Origin: Ypsolopha sequella
Taxonomy: Eukaryota > Arthropoda > Insecta > Lepidoptera > Ypsolophidae
Reading direction: 5' to 3'
Length of the DNA: 64,000 nucleotides
Assembly (NCBI GenBank): GCA_934047225.1
Contig: CAKOHE010000018.1
Span: 396,405 to 460,404 of the forward strand
Every line of letters starts with the position of its first letter. The first letter of the stretch is position 1. A model generated the notes under the pieces. It made no database searches and had not been told where the DNA came from. It saw nothing but the letters and a program-made list of their open reading frames with translations. A program made the translations under genes and the position numbers. This document shows positions 55,277 through 64,000 of this stretch, piece by piece.

Positions 55277-56140
55277 ATTTCTTTTTTATTATAATTTTTT
55301 TCCGCTTTCTCAGTTTCGTAATGTTTTTTAAATATTTAGCTATCCATATTTATATTAATTTCATACTCGATTTACTGATAAGTCATTACAGCCCTAAAGG
55401 TTGTGTTTTAGGATGTAGACAAATCGATTAAAATATTAAAAAAAAATCTTGATGCAGTGTCACAAAATAAGGGAACCATATAGCCCCTACTCCATGTCTC
55501 TAGGCTTGGTTATGTGCGTGGTAAAGCTGAGAAAGTGCTTAGCATAGGAAATGGTTTTTGAACGTGCATTGTGTGTTAAATTATGATTGGCTACCTGCTA
55601 GCGCTCTTGATGGTAGGTATGTACAACGTAAGTGAGCTAGCGATAACCTCAGGCGATTATTCAAGTTCCAGTAATCCCATGACATAATACCAACATATTG
55701 TTTTGATTTCAGGTTTTATTGTTTGTTTTGATTTTATAAAGCAACTGGTTAGATCTTTTCTAACGTACGTGTACTTCGTCCTCGTCTTTCGTTTTATTTG
55801 GTGGTTTGAAAGAGAGAAACTTCGGTAGCAGATTTGAGAGCGAATACATAATATATTTAATTTTGACGAGACTAGAATTTAGGCAAATGATAGGAAAAGA
55901 AACTGACTGGCAATTGTGAAAAATACAGTACGATCCCTCCCAAATCTTATACATTTTGAGTTGAGAAACAAGTTGAATTCGTTTTCATGGGAGACCTCAT
56001 AGACCGTGCCGTTACCTGTAACTGAACTGAAATTAAGAATTTGAACTAAATGCGAGACTGTCTGTTTGTAAGTTGACAATATAAATACGTATCAATATCT
56101 ATTTTTATTTAGGGCGTTTTTTTAAATATTAAGATAATAA
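55277..56140. other. No gene recognised
   Basis: AT-rich, no supported feature. Small minus-strand frames near 55760-56079 have no family signal. Confidence 0.4.
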
Positions 56141-56290
56141 AGCTAATTCTGATGGCTTCAATTTTAGTTTAAGTGCGGTCAAAACAAAATTTTGTTTATT
56201 ACAAAATAGTCCATAAATGCTACGAAAAGAAGCTAAATTACTTTGGAATAATTTTAGTTTTGACAGCACTGAAATTATTATCATTTTAGA
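56141..56290. mobile_element. MITE, copy 2 of a two-copy family
   Basis: Homologous over its length to 43812-43972: AGCTAATTCTGATGGCTTCA, a shared core TTACTTTGGAATAATTTTAG and ...GACAGCACTGAAATTATTAT. Arms are less well matched than in copy 1. Confidence 0.65.
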
Positions 56291-56885
56291 CGAGGAAGTA
56301 CATATAGGTACAGTCGCTCTCACATCCATCTACTCATTGGCATTTCTTATTACGCTGTCATATAAGTAGTCATAACATAACGGATAAAAAATTAACTTGA
56401 ACTGCGCGGGGCCTGTACATTACAACCTGCCGCTTATGTAACTTAATGATTTAAGTAAGTACCCAGTTACATCTAACTAAACGGATGCTAAATGAACGCA
56501 CATAGACAAATCAATGATAGTCACTTCTACAGAATAGCAATTAAAATATGGGGACAAATATTTGTGCATACATTTTTGTAATATAAATCGAATTTCACAG
56601 ATTTATATGGATAAGTATAGATGTACATTGTCTTCTGTAAGCTGACAGACAAGACAACAAAGACAAAATGATTTTATTGCATGAGTTTTTACAAAAATTG
56701 TTATTCAACTATACTTATTACTAGAGACGTGTACATGCTGAGAAACAAATTAACTAATTTACCAGGGGTCCCCAAACTCGGCTAAGCCAGCAATGCGGGG
56801 TACCAGATAATTGTTATTAATACACAAAATTATACATTGCTTACAGTAAAATTTAAAATTCAAGTACATGCATGCAAGTAATACA
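56291..56885. other. No gene recognised
   Basis: AT-rich; nothing supported. Confidence 0.4.
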
Positions 56886-56910
56886 TTCATTCATTCATTC
56901 ATTCATCCAC
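56886..56910. repeat. (CATT)n tail of the minus-strand LINE
   Basis: Five to six CATT units, read as (AATG)n at the 3' end of the LINE on the minus strand. Confidence 0.7.
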
Positions 56911-58835
56911 TCATACTTTCATTCTTTCTAAGAAAAAAAAAATACTAATTTACAATTACAATTTTATTGTGCAAATACCCACAAAGACAGTTACTAAAAA
57001 TAGAAAAAAATAAATGAAAAATGACAAAAATGGAACACATACATTACATTAAGTTAAACAAAAATATGTACAAATTTATACTACAACTAACAATAAGGTT
57101 TCAGTGTCATCATAATTTAAAGTTTTTAGCCAGTTGACCAACTTGACATTCACTTGTACGACAGAACATGTTTTTATATCAAGGTACTTGAGTATGTTAT
57201 TATATATGACAGACCTCAAAAATTTACCGAATCTACTCGCGATCACAGTCCTAACAGGAGTTTGTGGCATTCTAAAAACTCGCTTCCCCAAGTAGTTATT
57301 ATATTCAGCTGAACAAATCATAGCCCTGTGAGAAATAGTGGCAATTTTCTGTATGAAAAGTTGGCGAACAGTAAGTACCAGAGCTTCTTTATACAGGAGC
57401 TCCGTGGGGTATCTGAAGGGTTTCTTTAACATCACCTTTAGAACTGAGCGTTGGGCCCTTTCTGCAACAATCATGGAGATTTTAGGGGCACTGCCCCATA
57501 CCGGAATACAGTATATGATGAGTGATTGGCAGAGGGTAATATAGACCATTTTGAGGATTTTGGTGCTAGCTATATGTCGGAGCTTTTTCATTATGCCAAT
57601 GATTTTTCGAACACGCTTCGACAACAGCAGGATATGTTCCTTGAAACCGAGTTTTTCATCGACTATGACCCCGAGATATTTAAGACTTGTGACCCGCTCG
57701 ATAACTTCACAGTCACAGAGTATTTGGTAGTTATGATTATTACAAGAATGTATTTTTATGCTGTTTTGTGACGGGGGTTTAGAAGCGGCAGTTTTATGGA
57801 AACACTCGTATTTCGTTTTTTTATAGTTAAGTGTGAGTAGATTGCTTTGAAGCCAGTTAGAAACCATAAACATCCCTTCTTCAGTAGCCCGAAAAGCGTT
57901 TTCCCATGTGTTACCGTGGAATAGCACCACCGTATCATCAGCGTAGCAGATGGTCTCCGCCCCACTCATCTCAAGATCATGTAAGTCGTTCATGTAGATT
58001 ATGAACAAAGTAGGTCCCAGGATACTGCCTTGTGGTACACCGTAGTTAACCGTCTCCATGTTGCTTCTGTGACATCCAACCTTTACAAGCTGTTTTCTAT
58101 CGGATAAATAGCTGCGGAACCAGGATAGTGCAGTTCCTCTAACGCCCAGACATTCAAGTTTTCTTAGGAGGATCGAAGTTGAGACCGTATCAAAGGCCTT
58201 GGCCAGGTCCAAAAAAACGCCAATGCATTTCAGGCCCTTGTCTAGATAAGCAGATATGAGATCCGCAAGCAAAACAACAGCATCTTCTGTTGATCTCTGC
58301 TGCCTAAACCCAAACTGTCTCTCTGAAATAATGTTTAATTTGTTCAGAAATTTGACTAGTCGTTTGTTAGCAAGCTTTTCTAAGATCTTCGATAAGACAC
58401 TCAACAGAGATATCGGTCGATAATTATTTGGCAGGTCTTTTTGACCATCCTTGTGGATGGGTACAACCGCGGCCACCTTCCATTTATCAGGAAAGCAACC
58501 CACGCTAACACTCACGTTAAATATAAAGACTAATGGTTCGACTATAAGTTCTCCTATGTGTTTAATTAGCTGGCTATTTATCTCGTCGAGTCCCGGTGCG
58601 CTGTTGGTTTTTAAACTAAGGATAACACAAGCAACCTCATGTCTGTCAGTAGGCTCCATGAAAAAAGAATCAACTGGACTGTTCTTCAGTCTGACTCTGA
58701 CAGTAAGTACAAATATTGCAAATATAGTTTTCTTGCTTTCAAGATTTAATGGACTGACCCAGTTGTACTCAAAACTTGAAAATTATTTGTTAGACCTTGA
58801 TAAAGCAAAATTAAGCTAGAAATAGGGGCCTTTTA
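56911..58835 (-). mobile_element. CR1-group LINE, 5'-truncated, long open RT frame
   Basis: Runs from a truncated 5' end at about 58835 to the (AATG)n tail. The RT frame (57076-58745) is open. 3' UTR about 165 bp. Confidence 0.8.
57076..58745 (-). pseudogene. LINE reverse transcriptase, open but lacks endonuclease
   Basis: At least 527 codons from the first Met at 58659, and open some 28 codons further upstream. RT blocks: LKTNSAPGLDEINSQLIKHI, NNYRPISLLSVLSKILEKLA, CIGVFLDLAKAFDTVSTSIL (Asp), GVPQGSILGPTLFIIYMNDL, and TICYADDTVVLFHG (YADD). The C-terminal region has SLKYLGVIVDEKLGFKEHI and ERAQRSVLKVMLKKPFRYP. No stops or frameshifts. The endonuclease and ORF1 are lost with the 5' end, so it is a dead-on-arrival copy despite the intact RT; a functional protein from a cryptic promoter cannot be excluded. 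The clade is CR1/L2 group by eye. Confidence 0.85.
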
Positions 58836-58886
58836 AACATCTCTGAAAATAATAAAAGCGATCAATATATAATGTAACAACCAACG

Positions 58887-59034
58887 CCTAGCCAAGCCAA
58901 GCCAAGCCAAGCCAAGCCAAGCTAAGCCAAGCCAAGCCAAGCCAAGCCAAGCCAAGCCATGCCAAGCCATGCCAAGCCATGCCAAGCCATGCCAAGCCAA
59001 GCCAAGCCAAGCCAAGCCAAGCCAAGCTAAGCCA
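58887..59034. repeat. (AAGCC)n pentanucleotide minisatellite
   Basis: About 29 AGCCA units with a few ATGCC and GCTAA variants, 148 bp, within the LTR U3. The minus-strand translation is Gly/Leu/Ala/Trp-rich and meaningless. Confidence 0.95.
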
Positions 59035-59128
59035 TAGCCGTGCGTCATGCTGACGTCACGCCGCCTCGAGCCGCGCGCGCCGCGCAAGCGCCTACTGGAG
59101 CCGCAGTGGAGGGGGAAGCTACGCCTGC

Positions 59129-59150
59129 CTATATAAACGTGCACTGAGTT
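59129..59150 (+). promoter_or_regulatory. TATA-type promoter of the gypsy LTR
   Basis: CTATATAAACG followed about 13 bp later by GCACTGAGTTG; GC-rich DNA lies upstream. Matches the expected position at the U3/R border. Transcription start not determined. Confidence 0.45.
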
Positions 59151-59266
59151 GATTTTGGAGGCATTTTTGCTAAACTAAATTGTAAGGCGTTACTCTGCCC
59201 GTTGACTGAGCGAAAATATAAAATAATTAAACATTATCTATACTTTTATTTGAGTCCTTTGTTACA

Positions 59267-60038
59267 ATCAGAAGTGGCATAAGGATCCAAAATGATGAGA
59301 ATAATCTTATATGACAGTCCGCTGAACGCAAGAAAAGATCTCGTCTATCTGAAAAAGAGTCTCCAGCCGGTGATAAGTAAAGAAGGTGTATCACTCGTCG
59401 TACATAATGGTGCGGCTACCCTCAAACAGGATTGTGATTTTTTTATCAAGAATCTACGTCGAAGAAAGCACTCGTTTCAAGGTTGTCACTGCTGAAAAGG
59501 AATGTTTGCCACCTGGAATTTCAATTGTCAAAGTTTTCATACTGGGAAACAAAGAAGACAGTGATGTAATTACACCCGCGCGCCATTACGAGTTGGGAGC
59601 CAAGTCGTTTTCCCTACCAGCCACGGTACTTCGAGGCAGTCAAGGCTACATGAAAATCGTCAACGTAGGGACCGACTCACTATGCAGGCGGGCGAGTTGC
59701 TGGTGCGAGCTGAAGACTGTGAGCAGACGCCGCCTCATCACCAAGACAGCCAAGTAAGTTCTCATGCCATTATTAGTCTTGAGCCTGCAGCCAAAGCCGT
59801 TTTAAATATTAGCAATGCCAGTTCGGAGATAAGAAGTATTGGGAGTGTAGCAATAGATGAAATAAATATAGGCCGTATCAGCGAACAGGAACGAAATTCT
59901 TTGATAGATTTGTTATCCCGGTATGGATCATGTTTTGCTAGTAATACCAATGAGTTGGGTTGTTCGGATTTAGTGCAAATGCGAATAAAATTAACAAATT
60001 GCAACGTCAATGATACAAAGCGGCTAATGGTGGACTGA
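59267..60038 (+). pseudogene. Gypsy-type internal region, gag/pol fragment, frameshifted
   Basis: Three overlapping plus-strand frames cover one decayed coding region. From 59292: LYDSPLNARKDLVYLKK. From about 59456: STRFKVVTAEKECLPPGIS and VITPARHYELGAKSF, like the region between protease and RT in Ty3/gypsy elements. From 59682 to 60038: INIGRISEQERNSLIDLLSR and YGSCFASNTNELGCSDLV, the block that precedes RT (L--LL--Y---FA-----LG). The RT itself is missing; a different LTR fragment begins at about 60020. Internal deletion and frameshifts make this a relic. Confidence 0.55.
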
Positions 60039-60090
60039 CTTTTATTGAGATAATCCAAATCTACCTTACAAAGTATATGTACCCCCAACA
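60022..60090 (-). mobile_element. LTR fragment with polypurine tract, minus strand
   Basis: On the minus strand AGTAGGGGAAGA is followed by TGTTGGGGGTACATATAC and, 40 bp on, AATAAAAGTC. A purine tract next to a TGTTGG LTR start is characteristic of LTR retrotransposons (copia-like TGTTGG start). The LTR breaks off about 65 bp in, near its poly(A) signal. The internal region to the right (60091-60350) has no recognisable frame. Confidence 0.5.
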
Positions 60091-60721
60091 TCTTCCCCTA
60101 CTAATTTAGAACATAAACAATTTAGTTACAATTACACATTAACAAAATAGCAACATATGAGAAATAACATGACATGTTATTATTATATAATGTATATTAC
60201 TTAAAACCTCTTCATGGCCCGGTTGTGTGCACGCAGTGCTCGGGCAGACGCGGCGGGTGTCGGGGAGGGTGGTGACGTCACAACGTCCGCGCCATTGTCG
60301 CTTGTGACAGATCGGACCTCATCTGTCCACGTCTCAATTCACAAATAAATGTTCTTATAATGGACAGGAAGATTGTTGTATGTAATCAATTAAATTACGT
60401 TTAAATAAATAAAGCAAATTGAAATCGATCGCGTCAAATTACTGATTTAAATAATAAATACAGTAAACTAAACCTCCGGCCAAGCAATCGGACCAATATT
60501 AAATAGATTAAAAACAAACTTTCAATTTCAAACATGATGGTTTCCATTTATGCGTGAACCCTAGCAAGCTGTGAGTTATTACAATGTAGACGAGACGGCG
60601 GCACTGGCAGTTGCTGTATACACATCTCACTCGCTCTTATATCTGTAATAATTTTGTCTCTTTTGGTCGATTTCTTATTGGCGTCAAAAGGACGGCGAGG
60701 TTTTCATAGGAAAATGAATCT
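60091..60721. other. No gene recognised
   Basis: 60220-60320 is GC-rich (GGCGGGTGTCGGGGAGGGTG); may be the 3' untranslated part of the LTR element on the minus strand. The rest is AT-rich. Confidence 0.35.
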
Positions 60722-60932
60722 TGTAACAATATGCATTAGGTTGACTCCAATAAGGTGAGAACGGAGAGAACGGTGAGAACGGAGAGAACGGAGAGAACGG
60801 TGAGAACGGAGAGAACGGAACCGAGTATATAAGGTCATGGAAAAGCGGTTTGGGGATCAGATATTTTTATACCATCGTCGAAGTGCTGTCAAGAAGTCTC
60901 AAGGTGAAGTCCCAAGTTCAGAGTATTGTTAC
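60722..60932 (+). repeat. Candidate solo LTR with 7-9-bp repeats and TATA box
   Basis: Begins TGTAACAATA and ends TATTGTTAC before a G8 run: near-inverted ends. Inside are about seven units of GAGAACGG (60755-60819), then GAGTATATAAGG (60823-60834). The layout, tandem repeats upstream of a TATA box within TGTAAC...GTTAC ends, parallels the gypsy LTR at 58873-59266. No internal region is visible on either side; could instead be a host promoter. Confidence 0.4.
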
Positions 60933-63840
60933 GGGGGGGGTTTTCTTTGCTTCAATAGTAATTTTGTTTTCGGAACTTGCGATTAAAATACGGAATGTGT
61001 CAATCTATCTGTTCGTTTGATCACGGGGTCATTTCGCGTTCGCGTTAGCTTTTAGGTGGCTGTATGCCCTTTTATCGTAAATAGATTCGGTTATGGTCAA
61101 TAGTTTTTGACTTTTCCGACTCGGAGATTGACACAGACGCGTTTGAATTCGTATAGGGTGAACGAGGAACGAGCTAGATTCCGCGATGTGTAAAGGGTTC
61201 GATAATCGTCTTTTCAAGTTCCGAAATTAAAGTACGTACATACTTAAATAATGTAGTAGTGCATAGGTCGATTCAGGGGTTGATGGGGAGGGCAGGGAGT
61301 ATGGTCTCTTCTTAGTATTGCCGGACGTGGAAACGGGAAGATGTACCAGGGTGACAATGTGGCATAGGGCTAGTCGCTGGGATATCTTGAAGAGTCAGGC
61401 AGGGAGCTTACAGAGCGGATGTCGCACTGGACTAAAGGCTCGGGTCACCTACTGGTGTGAACGACAGAGCCTAGTTTTAACCTCCTCTGGAGGGAGCAAG
61501 CGTCTGGGATGGCCTTGCGCCAGTTTTACATACTGGAAACACATCCTCCATGAAAGGCGATGTTTATGGCAAAGCGTCAGTGCCGTGAAGAGGTTGCGAT
61601 TTGTTCTAACCTTTGTCATCTGACTGAGCTGGTCATGGTCTCATATCTATATATTTATATATACACATGAACATATAGGCTATCCCAGCCAGCGGGGTGA
61701 CGTCCTTTTTACCTACTGTATCACCCCCTGTCTGAGTAGGGCAAAGTTTTAGGGTGTTAGGCACACACAGGGGTTCCAACTTGCCCCGCGTCTTTCTGTC
61801 GATTAGTTGAGGGGTTGTATGGTGTTTGCTAGCACAATATACAACCACACACACGTTTAATTGTAAATGTGAGGTGACGGACCTCTAGCCTTGAAATCCA
61901 CACATTTGAAAGCCTAGGAATACTTGATTTTAGGGCCAAACGTTAGGCAGGTAAATTCTAAAATAAAGTCTACTGTTAGGGTATTAATAATTTATTTTTG
62001 AGAAATTATACTTAGTGGGAGGTATCAGGTAACCTTCATCATTGTTTAGGAAAAATAGGTCAGTAAATTTAGGTTGGTTTAGGTTATAAGGTTCCAAGTA
62101 CATAGGGATCTCTGAAAATTATATTTTAGTGGTTCAGGAATAAGTGTTGTTTGTTGACTAGGTTCATTTTTATTATAGATGGTTTTATAAACCCACAGAT
62201 CCCTAATTTTTAATACTAAAGCATAAGGCTTCGATATTGGCAATAAATATGAAATGATATCAGTATTGGAAAACATTTGAGTTTCACCACTTAGGGATCT
62301 CTAAATATGATGTGCTTACTTAGGTATTTCTTTTGACAAGTAAGGAGGCTTGAGTTTGGCACAAGAATATGCCTAAGTGATAGAGGAGGCATAAATAAAT
62401 CTTGATTTTGAATTCAGATTGATTCTGGACTATAAAAGGTCATAACTGTAGTACCTACCAAACCCTTCTTAAGGTCAGTTCTTAGTGAAACTAAGTTGAA
62501 ATAATCTTAATTTATATTTATCAAGAAATATGAGCCTTTTACGAATCAAATCAAATAATCTGATTGTAGGAGTCCAAAAATAGAGTGTAGTGACATGACA
62601 GCATTGTTTTGTTAGTACTTACTATCCAGAAGAAAGTTCTTAGGTGAAATAAGAAATGGCTTTGATTTTAATACCCATTTGACTATTAAATTATTTACTT
62701 ACTGTGGAAATAGCTCTGGGAGATTTTATTCAAGAAATAAGAATAATTTCAATCTTTATCAATATTCAATAAACTTAAAATACAAATGATGTATTTGTTT
62801 GCATAAAAGTTTTCCATTGTCTGGCAAACAAGGCCTTAACTATTACTATACACCAAATATGGGGTAGTAAAAGTTGTATCTTCGTCATTGGAAATAAATA
62901 AATACATCTATGGAACAAAAACTAAGTTCTATTAGTATTATTATTACTACTTTACCTAGAGCAGGTTTCTCAATCAAAAGTACTTACTTATATTGAAATT
63001 ATTCTATTCAGTAGTTATAAAATGGACTACATAAATGGCTGTGATTTGTGAAGGATTGAAAGGAATTCTTACCCATCATTTACAATTATATAAAGATAAA
63101 ACTACTAGTATAAAGTAGCTAGTTGCCTATTAAATTCATTTATATAAGGTAATTTATATTGGCTAATTTTCATGTAAGGGGTTCATTAAATGAAACCTAT
63201 GTACACATGAATGAAGGTACGGTAATTAGGTAACTGGTTTTGAGTCTGGTAATGGTATAAAAAGATGTCCATATGATGAATTGTGTCTTTGGTATGTTTA
63301 AGACACGTGCTGATGGATTCAACATCTTTTCTAATTTATTTTTAGTAAATTATGTTTATAATATGTTATAAAACATATACCTTAATTCAAAGAACTAAGT
63401 TTCATTTAAAACAAACAACCGTCTAACTTTGATACTATGGTTTTGTTCGTACTATATTATGAACTTTACATCCCTAGTTTGGAAAGCCAATATTAATTAC
63501 TGTACATTATATTTGCTGAGAAATGTCTAAATGAGATTAAATAAAACACCAATTATCCTAAAATATATTCAACCAAATATTTTTCATAAATTACAGCTGT
63601 TATGTCACCTCAAAGTTCTTTCAACTTTAATTCCTCAGCTAGAGATCTCTCTTTAGCTATCTAACCTTCTCAAGACACTAAAAGTTAATAGTGCTAGGGA
63701 CTAAAATTGTTTCTGAGAGCAATCATATATTGTACGTAAAAGACAGACAGATAAACACTCTTTATTTGGATTCATGCTCATATAGGTTTTGAAGTTTGAA
63801 CTCTTAAATTAGTCTTTCAGTATAATGTGGACTACTGATG
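60933..63840. other. Long gene-poor tail
   Basis: 61300-61620 is GC-richer with short open frames on the plus strand that match nothing I know. From 61860 onward the sequence is AT-rich and without coding, transposon-end or RNA-gene signals. GGGATCTCT occurs near 62105 and 62288 in similar contexts, perhaps old duplicated DNA. Confidence 0.4.
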
Positions 63841-63950
63841 AGAGCACAGCTCTTAAATATTATTTCAAGTTAATGTTTATTCATTCAATAAAGTGAAGTC
63901 TCCTGGCTAGAGCACAGCTCTTAAATTGCTTCAAGTTAACGTTTGTTTAT
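63841..63950. repeat. 68-bp-period tandem duplication
   Basis: AGAGCACAGCTCTTAAAT is followed by TTCAAGTTAA and GTTTATT-like sequence at 63841-63881 and again at 63909-63949. GAGCACAGCTC is a short palindrome. Two copies only. Confidence 0.7.
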
Positions 63951-64000
63951 GATTGATAATAGGTAGTTATTATTATAACGGAATACAACTTTTAATAAGG

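Larger units (their letters stand above)
58873..59266 (+). repeat. Gypsy-type LTR with minisatellite in U3
   Basis: Starts TGTAACAACC and ends TTTGTTACA: TGTAAC/GTTACA is a 6-bp perfect inverted repeat at the LTR ends. It contains the (AAGCC)n array, then a GC-rich stretch, a TATA box (CTATATAAACG at 59129-59139) with GCACTGAGTTGA downstream, and R/U5-like AT-rich DNA. AGAAGTGGCATAAGG just after it looks like a primer-binding-type site. No second LTR is found, since the internal region is cut at about 60038. Confidence 0.65.

Noticed and set aside
58887..59034. CRISPR-like array
   Set aside because: Units are 5 bp without spacers; a minisatellite.
58833..59144. Trp/Leu/Gly-rich 'protein' GLAWLGLAWL
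   Set aside because: Pure translation of the AAGCC minisatellite.
1..64000. tRNA genes or tRNA-derived SINEs
   Set aside because: No A-box/B-box pair with proper spacing and cloverleaf could be found by eye; a tRNA scan would settle it.

Overview
The window reads as nuclear DNA of an insect, most likely a moth or butterfly. It is AT-rich, carries interrupted genes with spliceosomal introns, and is dominated by transposable elements of types well known from Lepidoptera: R4/Dong-clade LINEs in (TAA)n arrays, CR1/L2- and jockey-group LINEs, BEL/Pao, copia and gypsy LTR elements, hAT, P-like and ISL2EU DNA transposons, and many MITEs. The species assignment is inference; no single-copy marker gene is complete here.

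Layout. 1-3.7 kb: a short hAT MITE, an RTE tail fragment, and three candidate minus-strand exons of an unrecognised host gene whose intron phases agree. 4.7-10.7 kb: two or more minus-strand R4/Dong-like elements placed head to tail in TTA/TAA arrays; the longer one is split by a plus-strand CR1/L2-group LINE with a 5-bp target duplication. 12.5 kb: one minus-strand exon of an SLC17-like MFS transporter. 14.3-19 kb: a complete 4.27-kb ISL2EU-type DNA transposon with an apparently intact two-exon transposase carrying a C-terminal SWIM zinc finger, inserted in a LINE whose reading frame resumes across the insertion.

21.8-43.4 kb is one nested structure. A plus-strand CR1 LINE (ORF1 with a PHD-like finger, ORF2 with endonuclease and reverse transcriptase) is cut by a 13.8-kb minus-strand BEL/Pao element (TGT...ACA LTRs, TATAC duplication) and again by a 3.3-kb copia pol segment. 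Each LTR of the BEL/Pao element has itself been hit, at the same nucleotide position, by a different transposon: a jockey LINE in one and a complete hAT element with an intact transposase in the other.

43.4-64 kb holds LINE tails, several MITEs, a YqaJ-nuclease relic, a 2.5-kb P-like (or hAT-like) element with 8-bp target duplications, a 1.9-kb CR1-group LINE, a gypsy LTR whose U3 contains a pentanucleotide minisatellite, and a long, gene-poor AT-rich tail. Most elements are dead (stops, frameshifts, 5' truncation). The exceptions by reading frame are the ISL2EU transposase and the hAT transposase, which look able to make full-length protein. No tRNA, rRNA, CRISPR or bacterial-type operon was seen.
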